DNA from: Baylisascaris procyonis
Taxonomy: Eukaryota; Nematoda; Chromadorea; Rhabditida; Ascarididae
Assembly (NCBI GenBank): GCA_037389465.1
Contig: JAZARR010000059.1
Span: 5,913,001 to 5,977,000 of the forward strand
Direction of reading: 5' to 3'
DNA: 64,000 nt
The notes below the pieces were generated by a model. The model was not told the origin of the DNA. It did not search any database and was given only the letters and a program-made list of their open reading frames with translations. The position numbers were made by a program, and so were the translations under genes. Numbering within the stretch: the first letter of the stretch is position 1; each line of letters begins with the position of its first letter. Shown piece after piece: positions 13,281 to 23,866 of the stretch.

Positions 13281-13320
13281 CTCTCGAGCTGGAACTGTCA
13301 GTCAGACAAACAGACATACA
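13281..13320 (+). repeat. Dispersed repeat copy A (CTCTCGAGCT...CAGACA)
   Basis: This segment starts CTCTCGAGCTGGAACTGTCA and runs into CAGACAAACAGACATACA. It closely matches 54494-54540 in block order. The match suggests two members of one interspersed repeat family whose ends were not determined. Confidence 0.5.
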
Positions 13321-15088
13321 AATATATACGCACGCACACGTCAACAAAAAGCGTCACCATGATGCATTACTGTTTAAACATGGTGGCATTATTTCGCATC
13401 CCCTTTATTTTTATTAGCACACGGCACACATTTTTGATTAGCTCGAAATCGGGACACATCGAAACGATCTCAAATGCAGCTGTTTTGATCAAAAACCAAA
13501 GGTTGCTACATGGAATTGTTGAAGAATTTTTTCTAGAAGGCCTTTTTGTGGAAAAGTTCTTTGATTTACGACAAAAAATAGATGAAAGTGTAAGAGACGT
13601 TCAAATCGTATATGACTCACAAATACAGTTTTCTACTGATACACTTGTCTCTTGCAAAGTCGGCAAGCGAAGATAGCAGCAAGCAGTCAAACTTTGCAGT
13701 TAGCTGAAAAAATTATACTCTCAGATGTTGACGGCAATTTCAAGCCTATCATCTCCACTCTCATTTGCCCTCTTAACTTGTCAGCTGCGTAAGCATCCAT
13801 TTCCTTTCGCTTTTTCAAATCCATTAGACATTTTTCGCTTCGACTCGTTGCAATTCATTGCGCAATAATCGCTATTATGAGCACAAGCATAGAATTGCAA
13901 TATAGTAACGAATTTTGTCGATGTGTATAACAATTCACAATTTGCCAATGCAATAGGAAAGATTTATCAACGATGAGGCATTTGCATAATGCAAACTAAC
14001 AACAATAACAATCAAAACAATAAATGTAGAGCACCTTAAACGCATTTATTCTACGTTCAATAAAAGCGAATAAGCGAACAGAGAGCTTGAATTGAAGCTT
14101 ATGTGTATAAATATGAGATCAACAAACTGCCATCTTTGAATAACATAAGTTACAGCGCAAAGTTTGCATATTAAATGTGGAAAAATTGATCGAAAATTTT
14201 CACATTTACAAATCATCAATAAAGAATAAATAGTCATTTTTCGAGTATTCGGATGTTTGTTCTAAAGGTACTAGTTTTCATTAGTTAGGTCATTTTCTTT
14301 CGATCACTCTTTAGAGTGCTTCAACGGGATATGTCCTTTAAGAAAGGATTGGCAAATTGAGAGAAGAGGAATGAAAAGTAGGCTAAGCACTCTGTGGAAA
14401 ACAGACGCGCATATTTTCATGAAGGAAGACTGCATTTTGGTGGACATATTCAACCACTTCAATTGAATTATTTTCGAGTGGAGCAACAATAGTAAATGTT
14501 TGGCTGCACAAGTGAAATGCGATCTACATGCAATATATTGTTATTCATCGAAATTAAGAGATATATAACATATTATATATGTAATTGAATTTTCATAACC
14601 TCATTCTAATAGAAAATGAATATCAATAACGATGAATCATATTTGATCAATTGAATTTTTTTGAAAGGGAAGAAAAGCACATTGGACGTTCATTGCCACT
14701 AATTAGTATTTCAAAAAATGAGAGAGAGAAAAAAATATCATAAAAAAATATAATGACAACAAAAAACACAAAAAGCTTTTTTTTTTGCTCACGTATACAA
14801 TATCCCTCAAAGCGCAATTTTCCTATCTCTGATAGCATTATTGATCTTTGACGCTCTCGCAAAACCAAAATAGAGATAAATATTATATAAAAAATGTTGA
14901 AAATCGAATACTCAAACCGAATACAAATATAATAGTGAGCATGAAAAATACAACTTGAATACAAAGGTATATGCATGAAAGCCACAAAAAACAACAACCT
15001 GATAAGAATGTAATGAGCTGAAACTCTTTCGAGAGAAACAGTAAACAAATATGTGAAAATTTTTGCAATTACCTAAAAAGCAATTTGC

Positions 15089-18000
15089 TCATATCATTGT
15101 ATCCCTCATTCGTGAGTTATACAATGGCGCTAACTCTCGCATTGGTATTTCGCTACGATCTTCCGATTTTTGAAGCAATTGATAAGTGGCCACAATAGCG
15201 ACAATAAAAGAAAATAACATAAGAATCGTTCCGGATCCATATAAGAAGAAGGCAGATCCAATTTCTTGCTGAAAAACATCAACGATGAGAAATTTATTTT
15301 CAAAATAAGCGAGTTTTCAAATTTTCAGAAATTAGCAAATTTTCTCTGAGAATGAAAACCCAACATTAAAATACATAATGAAATATTACGTAGTAAGATT
15401 TAAACAAGTTGTGTTACAGTTTAACTGCAACTAGCTTAACTAAGATAGCCAAAGAAATTGGTTCAGTTCTGCTTCAATTTACATAGCTAGGCCTGAAGAA
15501 AGGACATACCTCATAGGTGCCAACCAGTCCCTGCACAAAACGACTATCAACTCGATGAGCAGCGAAAAAGAAGATTCCAACGGCAACGATCGAGAAGAAC
15601 ACTGAAAAGTCGAGGCAAACCTTCAGAGATGGAACTCATTAACGCCTGTTTCAAAGGTACTCCCACTTCAAGCTGAGACTCGAAGAGCAAAGGCACCTGC
15701 TATTCAGGTGAAAAGCTGAAGAGAGATGCTTTATTCGAGCTAATTTTGAGCAATTCCGAATGAGTAGAGTGAAGTACACGCAATTCATTCCGCATTAATT
15801 CAATGTGTGCAACCTTATTCGAGCATATAATACAGTATCACACATAATGCAACCGCCTGCAAGCCTCAATTCCTCAAAAGGCAACATGAAGCAACTTACA
15901 TGCAACAAAAATGAGTATTGTGAACAGCACCGCACACACACTATGGCATGGTGCACATATGCCAGAGGATACAGCCAATCCCCCAACGATTAACGAAAGA
16001 AATATGCATATGAGAACAGCTTTGTGCCATCCTGAAATTAACACATTTTAGGTTACTCACGCATGGAGAAGGAAGAGATTGGAGATCATAAATATTGAAG
16101 TCAATATTTATGCTCTACGCACCTCGTTTAAAACTCAACTGCTGAGTTCGCCATTCATTAAACAACTCTGTGGACAATTCAGCTCTTCTGAGTATAAACC
16201 ATGTTGGAAGAGGATTACCAGTAAAACTCAATGAAACAAAATTCAATGAATTTCAACGACGACACATATGCAGTCACACAAAAATTCTAATATACAGGTG
16301 ATCTTGTACTGTTTAATTACATAGTGGCGCCAGCAGGCATTACTTTAAGAGGTGCTAATCTATGCTTCATCGGATTAAAAGCGTATTCCGGTTCTTGTAC
16401 AAGGGACCTTACCTTTATTGTGTTTAGATTAAGTTCTTGTATGCAAATTTTTTTACGCTTAAATACAATTGGAGGAATGTTATAGCTTGAAGGCGATCCT
16501 TAAGGCGACGCCAGTTCAAATCCTTAGTCCCTTTCCAATGATTAAGGCATATCGTAGAAAGTACAATGCAAAGTGAAGCTAATGGATTTTATTCAGATGA
16601 TTTCTGGTGGTTGACTTGCGATAAGTGTTCAATAGCAGTTACCTAGGATGCATGACATCTGATAGAGCGTCAAAATTCACTAAATCTTGTGCATTTTAAT
16701 GCAGTTAAGAAATGCAAGACTCTCCGCTTGCATGGGCAATTCAGGCTTTGAGAATTCTTGCCGCAAATCCCTGAAAACTCAAAAAGAAGATGATTTAGAA
16801 AAAAGGTGGAGTTCTCGAGAAAAACAAAGAAAGGTACCTCAAGTAGTAGTCTTTGGACCTTTTTTCGTCGCTTTTCATCTAACAATTATAGATAGCGATA
16901 GCTCATAAAATTTATACTGTAGTTTAAGCAAAAGGAATTCATCGAAAAATATTTTCCATTTATGCATTTGTTATGAGAATATTTCAATCAATAGTAACAA
17001 AACTTAAAATGCTCACCAAAGAACTGATGATGTTCAGCTTCGCCAGCAGCACTATTCTCATCGATATCGTGCAGATTTTCATCGATCACCTCAGATGCAC
17101 TATAGTCAAATTTATATGTGCACGAGAGGGCTGTATTTTCGGCACGTTCTGAATCAATATGCGATACAAAATGTCGATTTGCACGAGTACAATCCTGCCA
17201 TAGTCCATGCTGCAAATCGTTAAGGCCGTATAAACACCATCGAGTTTATAGAAAATATTTCAAAAAATATGAGAGAAGCTTAAAATATACGTTTATTTGT
17301 TGTTGTTTCTTTTTCAGCAAATTTACATCGCAAAGATCTTGCACATTTATTTGCCTACTCTCTGCACTTGGTTCCGAGTTTCCTAAGAAATATTTCTTCT
17401 CGAAATCACACCCCCACAATCCCCTCCCCCCCTTCGTCTCAGGCCACTACGCAGTCTTTTTCTGCAACCAAGTTCCAAAAATCACTCAGTTCTTTACATC
17501 CACTCTTTAAAGCTTAATAACTCTTAAATTTCTCTCTCGCAAATTCAGATCCGGCTGGAGATAAAATTTCACATTTCCTGTGCGCCTCATCACCAAAGAA
17601 TGAATGTTGTACGAGTTGATTTCACAGTTGCGTTATTTAAGTGCCCTAATTTTTGCAGCAGAAGATGCTAGAGAAAATACACAAAACCTGATAAAACCGT
17701 TTTAATAAAGGAGTAGTTATGACCATAGTCATCGCGATAAATTATGGAGTGCCGCAATTCATTAATCAGATAAAGACCATCTCCATTTATGAAATGCTGC
17801 CGGGAATTTCAAAACCTCATCGGCATTGCTGAGACAAAGAATATTCATGAAGATTGATCTAATAACATAAGAAGGGCAAGATTAGCCAGTGCCCTTATCT
17901 TTGCAAAATCACCTCAGAGGTGCTTCTGAGCGTTGGAAAAAAAACATGTTGGATCGTTTTGTAAAAACTACACACTGTGCCTTGACGTGCTGGGCACTTC

Positions 18001-18905
18001 CGTACTAGTTTTAAAGTGAGCACAGCGCTTCGCTAGTTTTTTGGGCAATACAACATTCAAAAAAAAATTTTCGGCTGCAAAAATGACTTTTTATGAACAA
18101 GATTTGTAAAATCCATATGAATTTCTAAATTTTTAGATTCTAAATTTTTGCAATATTTTTTAGCGAATTCTGCAAAAATTCAAAATAACTATAGTGCATA
18201 ATGAGCATTACTAGCCGCCGTATGTTGATAGGAACAAAACGCTAAAGCGATTGCTGTGTAAAATAGCACAGCAATCAGCCGTAAACATTATCGCATAGTG
18301 CCATTGCAGTAGGATTAGCTCAATCGTGAACGACGCGCTATAGCACAACACTTGAATTAATCATCGAATTCAAGTGAGGAAAATGAAGAACATTGAAAAA
18401 ACTCAACTGAAGAAAAAAAAAATGCTTTGCAACAATCTCTTAGTTGAACAACTATGAAAATACACGAGCAATAATTTACGAAGTCTGTCGACATACTCTT
18501 TTTCATTATGACCCCTAATAACGATTTATTTCAACCGAAATTGGACCATTTTTTTTACTGAATAAATTTCATTATGATTGTAAGATTGATAAGCTGCAAT
18601 AAATTTAATCAGTGATTTGAATTAAAAGCATTTAGCGGAAAAATGGATCATAAAAGATGGGCATTCTTTCATCAAATGGAATCTTTTGCGTTCTTCTAGA
18701 CGTGCTTAGAAAATTCTAACGAAAATTTGAAGATGAGAAAAATGCTAACATGATGAACGGCGCGAAATTCTCTAATATCGACAACTTGCCAAGAAGGCGA
18801 GAGTAAACCGGCAATACATAGCGCTATACTAATAACGAGTAGAACAAGTGCTACTACGAGTACGATAGTCTGCGATAAGTTCGATTTCGAGTTGCTGCTC
18901 ATCAT
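15089..18905 (-). CDS. Claudin-like four-pass membrane protein (nematode Clc-like family)
   Basis: Exons: 18905-18750, 17209-17017, 16031-15900, 15601-15510, 15268-15089 with the stop at 15091-15089. All five join in phase to give 250 aa. Membrane segments are predicted at about residues 13-35, 120-141, 148-175 and 196-221. The first extracellular loop carries the claudin pattern: W39 (SPSWQV), GLW at 54-56, C59 and C82 (GLWQDC, ALSCTYKF). The loop is long and rich in Asp and Glu (VIDENLHDIDENS). The short tail ends SRMRDTMI, not a classic PDZ motif. Claudin-family proteins shape epithelial junctions or act as channel partners; which applies here is unknown. A second ATG follows directly at 18902. 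A TTCTTCAG acceptor 20 nt before the ATG suggests trans-splicing. The exon 1 donor is GTTAGC. Confidence 0.88.
17410..17432 (+). repeat. C-rich tract in intron 1 of the claudin-like gene
   Basis: Runs of 4-7 C separated by short A/T pieces on the plus strand, so G-rich on the sense strand of the claudin-like transcript. It is one of a set of such tracts in this window. Confidence 0.6.
18249..18276. repeat. Perfect 10-bp inverted repeat, 8-nt loop
   Basis: GATTGCTGTG (18249-18258) and CACAGCAATC (18267-18276) are exact reverse complements around TAAAATAG. They lie in intron 1 of the claudin-like gene. The stem is too short for a typical microRNA precursor, and no pairing was seen extending outward. 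Confidence 0.8.
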
Positions 18906-18925
18906 AATACGCACATACACAGCAC

Positions 18926-18933
18926 CTGAAGAA
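18926..18933 (-). promoter_or_regulatory. Probable spliced-leader trans-splice acceptor of the claudin-like gene
   Basis: On the minus strand CTTCTTCAG ends 20 nt before the first ATG, leaving a 20-nt 5' UTR. Nematode spliced-leader acceptors usually sit this close to the start. A cis-spliced non-coding first exon is the alternative. Confidence 0.5.
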
Positions 18934-18994
18934 GCTTGTATATCTTAAAATCCGCTTTCGTGATACGAATACGGTTTTCGACGAATTTACATTG

Positions 18995-19037
18995 TGAAGG
19001 AGAGGAGAGGGAAAGAAGGAGGGGTGGAGGGTAGGAA
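18995..19037 (+). promoter_or_regulatory. Homopurine tract upstream of the claudin-like gene
   Basis: A nearly uninterrupted G/A run with several GGG blocks, about 90 bp upstream of the claudin-like ATG. Its position suggests a promoter element. The sequence resembles the tract at 10245-10299. Confidence 0.45.
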
Positions 19038-19108
19038 ATGCCAGCATGTGGAAAATTTGAAGCATCGGCTGAATTTCAATTCGATGACGAATATAGCGTC
19101 TAAGCGAT

Positions 19109-19681
19109 TTGATCGAAATAGCGCAGCAAGGGATCAGTGCGGAAGTTTGGGTGGGCGTTGAACAGAAACTCTCTATGGTGTGGCATGGCCGCGATATAAT
19201 GGACGCGCATCGACGCTGGTGCGCACTATGTGCAAACCTGAATTCACACTCGGTCGCATGCCGGCGATCGATTGGAAAGGTGAGGGTCAACCCCTATATG
19301 GGTGGCACTGTGGTCACCTGGCTTAGTGCCCTTGAGAAGGTACGCGCTGAAGCGTTGCAGCGATCACTGCGGCATTTTTCGGTGCAACGTCATATAGATT
19401 GCTTATTAGGGCGGAAATTCAGATTGGCTTCAGAGTCATGGTGATAGAAAATACGATTTTTGAAGTCGGTTGAGAGTCTCTGGCCCAAAATTATACAAGC
19501 TCTTAGTCCAAAGATTGACGCCTGTAATTGTTCAACCATTCGAAAATTACAGCAACTAAGAGCTGCGAAAAAATATTTTTGCTTCCGATTCGGAGCAGCA
19601 TATTACCGAACAAAACAGCTTAGCGATCTGACTGCAGCAATACCAACTGCCACTGTCTTTGCTCGACTACATGGAATTTAA
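19109..19681 (+). pseudogene. Nearly open frame, function unknown
   Basis: One plus-strand frame stays open over 573 nt except for two adjacent stops (TGA-TAG, 19442-19447). The first part encodes 111 codons with a Cys/His/Arg-rich stretch (HRRWCALCANLNSH). The second encodes 73 codons (KIIQALSPKIDACNCST). The segment is GC-richer than its surroundings and lies just upstream of the minus-strand claudin-like gene. It could be a decayed gene, an exon pair of an unrecognised plus-strand gene (a donor-like AAAG|GTGAGG lies near 19279) or chance openness in a GC-rich promoter. I recognise no domain. Confidence 0.2.
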
Positions 19682-20158
19682 AAGCCCTTCAATTATATGG
19701 TAGTTTTGAGCAGCTAACGGTCATAATGACATTCACTTCCGCCTGAATGACGCAGTATGTGCATAGTGGCAGTGACGGGTAAAACGAATTAGAAGTGACA
19801 ATTCAGGTTATCCGAAATAGCACAATTGAAAACAGCTTTTGCCAGGAGAGTGAAAGTTAACGTATTTAAATACCACTTGCGAACAATGTCCATTTCACTC
19901 GTTTCCACACATAATTGTTTTTGATTATTGCGCAAAAATATTCCATAATATTTTCTGCAGTTGGGCAAAGCATATAATTAGAGTCATTGTAATCAGTTTA
20001 TCAATCCCTTTCATTTTTATTACACGTGCCAAAATTGAAAGACAAACTTGTTTTCACAAAACTTCATGTTACATATATTTTCTACTTCGCGCACAAACTT
20101 AGATGATAATTTCACGAACTAAAAATTTGTACCCGCTAGTACGTGATAGTTCACGACG

Positions 20159-20378
20159 TTAATCAAGTACACCATTGAGAATATCAGCATTTCCGGGTTT
20201 TTCCGACATCATCATCTCTTGCAGCCTCATTGACAAATATTGCCAGATTTCTATTAGTATTAACTGAATGTTTTCTGAAGGAATCAACATGAGCCGACAT
20301 ATTGCCTCAAATAAGGTCCATGAGGTCAACGATTTTGAAGAGTGTTTGAGGGCTAATTTTTTCATTAATCTTCTACTG
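20159..20378 (-). CDS. Possible terminal exon of an unrecognised gene
   Basis: A minus-strand frame of 72 codons follows a TTATTGCAG acceptor (exon from 20378) and ends at a TAA at 20159-20161. The peptide looks helical and hydrophobic-patterned (TLFEAICRLMLIPSENIQL, EIWQYLSMRLQEMM), unlike typical intergenic frames here. An adjacent short frame just upstream (MLLCLRRLPSIPFVNDRYTV, ending VIAAVED then stop) is offset by one base and could be another piece of the same gene or of a decayed copy. No upstream partner exon was found with confidence. Confidence 0.25.
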
Positions 20379-20399
20379 CTGCAATAACGGCGTACAAAG

Positions 20400-23300
20400 T
20401 TTCAACCGTATATCGATCATTGACAAAAGGAATTGAAGGTAAGCGGCGAAGGCAGAGTAACATGGTGTTCTTTAAGGTATGAGAAGAAAAGTGAAAATCT
20501 CAACGTACTTCAAATTTTGCACTGAAAAAACGGTGATTCGGGAATGTGACAATTTTTTTCAAAAACTTTTGCCCAAAGCGTCGACTTTTTACTGCCACAT
20601 ACATAGATTTTTAAAAGAAAATCCATAAAGATAACGGATGGAGAAATATATCAAAAGAGTTGAGACGATAAACGTTTATGCATCTGGCTCGACCACTTTC
20701 ACAAATCTTCCCCAAGAAACTTGTTTTTTATTTATTCATTTTTTTTTTCTATGAGCCGAGCGACGTAAATTAAACATCCAGTCGATGTAAATTAAATACA
20801 GCTCTTTAACTTTTAAATATCATAAGGTCATTTAAAACTGATGGATCATCATGGAGTATGATTTTGAAGATCATCACAGATGCAAATATTATCATGCAAA
20901 TTTCATAACTCCGGCTTCAGTGATTTTCGAGTGGAAACTTCATGGGGAACAAATATGCATAAATATATACATATACGGGCACAGACACTTGGGCAATTTT
21001 ACAAGTTTCTAAATAAGTTGCATAATAAAACATTCAGGAAGCAATTAGCGAAAAGGAATTGGTGAGATGAAATGGGGAGCGCAATTGGCAGCATTTTTTG
21101 AATTTATTTATAAAAATCAATAAATTCGAAACGGAAATTAACGTCACATAAAATTTTATACGGATTTCCTCTAAACAACAAGAAATCGAACGAGCTTTGT
21201 GCATATGCACTTTTGAAAACACTCATTCACATACTCTATGGGACATTTGTGTTTATAACAGCGAAAATCTCTGTGTGTATTAAATTAAATTTTATACTCT
21301 ATAATAATTAAATCTTAAATTATTCTTTTTTTTTCATTAAATCGGAATGTGACTGAGATTATTTTAATTGCAAACACAAAATAGGCATTCAACAAGTTTT
21401 CAGCGATTAGCCAAAGTTTGAAGATAGGTCTATTCAATCTAACGTTTTGCTCAGCATCCCCAAACAATTTCCTCATCGTAACGGCTATGGAGTAATATTT
21501 TTTCTATAGAATGTTTCATTACGCTATGCAGCATTCTTTATAAAATCAACTCTTCATGCATATCATATTTTTCCAATCAAATCAAATCGCATTCTCTGTG
21601 CATTGTTAGCGATGTTGTCTTTCAAATTTCAATTTCATTGAACAAAAAGTGTTCTCTAGCAGATGTCAATTAGTGAGCAACCAATTTGTCGCTAATAATT
21701 GCTGCAAAAATTTCCGGAAACTAGGAGAAAGGGTGTGCCCATATGTGATTCGATATGTATTGCTCTATTTGTTGTGTAACAAAAACTCAGCTGAACGGCA
21801 AATGAATAAAGCGTGCAAATGTTAACAATAAATAGCAGTCACTACAGTGTATACAGGGGAAACAGTGGAACTGTTAGTTTGGCACATGGAAGAACAAGTT
21901 CTGCGAGTTTCGCATTCGATTACAGACAGTTCGCTGGCGTTGTATCACAAGCGCCGTATATGTATGCCGTTGCAAAAAATAAAAAATAAAAATTAAAAAA
22001 AAACAACCGAGAGGAGGGGATGGGGGAACGAAAAAGAACAATCCCCTAAAATGACGTTCAAAGCCGGATTATTTTCTTTAATTTAGCAGGCGATGGCACA
22101 CTTTTCATAAGTCTAATTGCTCCCGATCCTTCCCCCATTTAAAGTTTACTAATCACAGATGGTCTATCCTAATCGGCCACGCTGGCTGTAGTCAATCAAG
22201 AATTCCCATATCTCAAAGTGTAGTGCAAAACAGTTGCTAAAATAACAAAGAATAAATTCCATCGAATACGAAATTTTTTTTTTTTCAAAGGTGCAATGAC
22301 TTGAAATGTACATGTCCGCACTGTGCTCACAACGTCGGTTCTCCAAGTAGAGCAAAGTGTATACACACAGTTCCACTGACAGGTTCATCGAAAACCAGAC
22401 ACACAAACACACTCATGCGTACAACACATTCGAATACTTTGCATTTGTGTAGTGGAGTTATTTGCGGTAATGCCTCTCCGATTCATACCTCTCATTTGCA
22501 ATGTTCGCAGTTCACGTTTGCATTTTTGCAAATATCGTGCCAATCGTTGTTTGTTTTCATGCTCAAGGATTGTTATTATATGAGATAACACGTTGCACTA
22601 GATAAACATTTCATTCAAGTATTGCAATCGAATTACTAGTGTTCATAATGTGTTGGTAATGTGCAATCGTCCTATATTTTTGATAGTTAGACTATTTGTA
22701 ACATCGATAATATTCAAACAACTTGTGAGCGTAGATTTCGTATGCAAAACTTTTCGAAAGCTTTTTTTTTTTTTTTTAGTTAAACAAAAATACTTAATTA
22801 AAATTACGTTGAAATTTTGATATTTCGAAAATACAATATTGAAACATATTCCTATGACATTAAAAAAAAAAAAGTTGGGAAAATTTTTCTGTGGAAAAAC
22901 TTTTTTCAATAATTGTCATTAGTTAGTGTTAATTGAGAATTTCGTGCAGAAGCAACATTTCGTAAAAATTTAGACGCGTAATTTCGTTGATAAAAATTAT
23001 TGCGGAAATGTAACTCTAAAGTAAATTAATGTGAAAAATGCTGATATGTTTGAATGGTTTTATTAAAGCAATGTGATAGTTTATATTTGCTATCGCTTAT
23101 GCGTATATTTTCCTATTTTCTATGAATAACTCAGAAGAGGGTGCTGAATGAAGGAAATGCTCACAATTCTATTATGGTTGTTGTTTCTTAACAAATTTTA
23201 TTTTAGCTTAATCTGCTTCATATTTGACCATAAAAATTTTTACAACAGAAATATTCAAAAAAGATTTGTAAACATATATGTTTGCTGTATTGAACGAGTG

Positions 23301-23845
23301 AAAATCGATTGCATTAATTACACTCAACAAAATTCACATCCATTACGCTTCATTTACTCATGAATATTTTGTGTTTGCTTCTTTTTCATCGTTAGTAATA
23401 TTAACGCAAATCACCATCTATAATGCCCAGTGCATCGCCAATGCCAGTGTGTTTACTTAGACTTGTATGCTTAAAATGAAATGCTATTTTTTGCAACAAA
23501 TGAAAAACCCTATAAAGGAAGATGGAATTGAAATTAATATACCTAGTAGTATATGAATCAAACATCAAAACAATTACACCATTGATTTATGATATGACAG
23601 TTGCACTTATGTAAAAAAAAAAATGTAGGAAGGCGAAAACACGTGAGATATGTGAAGCGAAAACAAGCTTGACGTCAAAGAGTGAATAAGCTGAAGTGTT
23701 CTTTCAGATAACTAATTTAACAATCGTTATTTTTGCATTACTGATCCAAACCGTCACGAGCTTCTTGAGGTTATATCCATAACAATATCATATCTATCGC
23801 TAACATATTTGCAATGAAAATTCAAAACTATAAAAAAAGTTTCAG
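20400..23845. other. Intergenic region upstream of the GST gene
   Basis: AT-rich sequence with long T runs. It contains a short G-rich patch at about 22009-22026 and small overlapping open frames near 22164-22591 on both strands. None has a recognisable domain or paired splice sites. I see no gene here. Confidence 0.5.
23838..23845 (+). promoter_or_regulatory. Probable spliced-leader trans-splice acceptor of the GST gene
   Basis: AAGTTTCAG ends 21 nt before the GST start codon, matching the nematode TTTCAG acceptor. A second AG (TATTTAG) touches the ATG itself but is weaker. Confidence 0.5.
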
Positions 23846-23866
23846 TAACAGTGATTGATTATTTAG

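Larger units (their letters stand above)
9734..15088. other. Intergenic region between the SMP-C2 gene and the claudin-like gene
   Basis: About 5.4 kb upstream of the SMP-C2 start and downstream of the claudin-like stop. It holds a G-rich promoter-proximal tract (10245-10299), a GC-richer patch at 11690-11995 with short overlapping open frames on both strands, GT-rich stretches near 12361-12410 and 12700-12730, and one copy of a dispersed repeat near 13281-13320. The open frame 13359-13676 (105 codons, plus strand) has no recognisable domain or splice partner. A possible 3' splice site (GATGTGCAG, minus strand) 24 nt before the SMP-C2 ATG suggests a trans-spliced leader or an upstream 5' UTR exon. 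I see no convincing coding gene. Confidence 0.5.

Noticed and set aside
13359..13676. 105-codon plus-strand frame
   Set aside because: No recognised domain, no paired splice sites and no neighbouring exon; length is within chance for a 64-kb window.
14647..15048. 133-codon minus-strand hydrophobic frame just downstream of the claudin-like stop
   Set aside because: The peptide is Phe/Ile-rich as expected from reading AT-rich DNA, and it overlaps the likely 3' UTR.
16470..16550. Second tRNA-like segment with AGTTCAAATCC
   Set aside because: No consistent cloverleaf; the T stem fails to pair and the anticodon arm is irregular.
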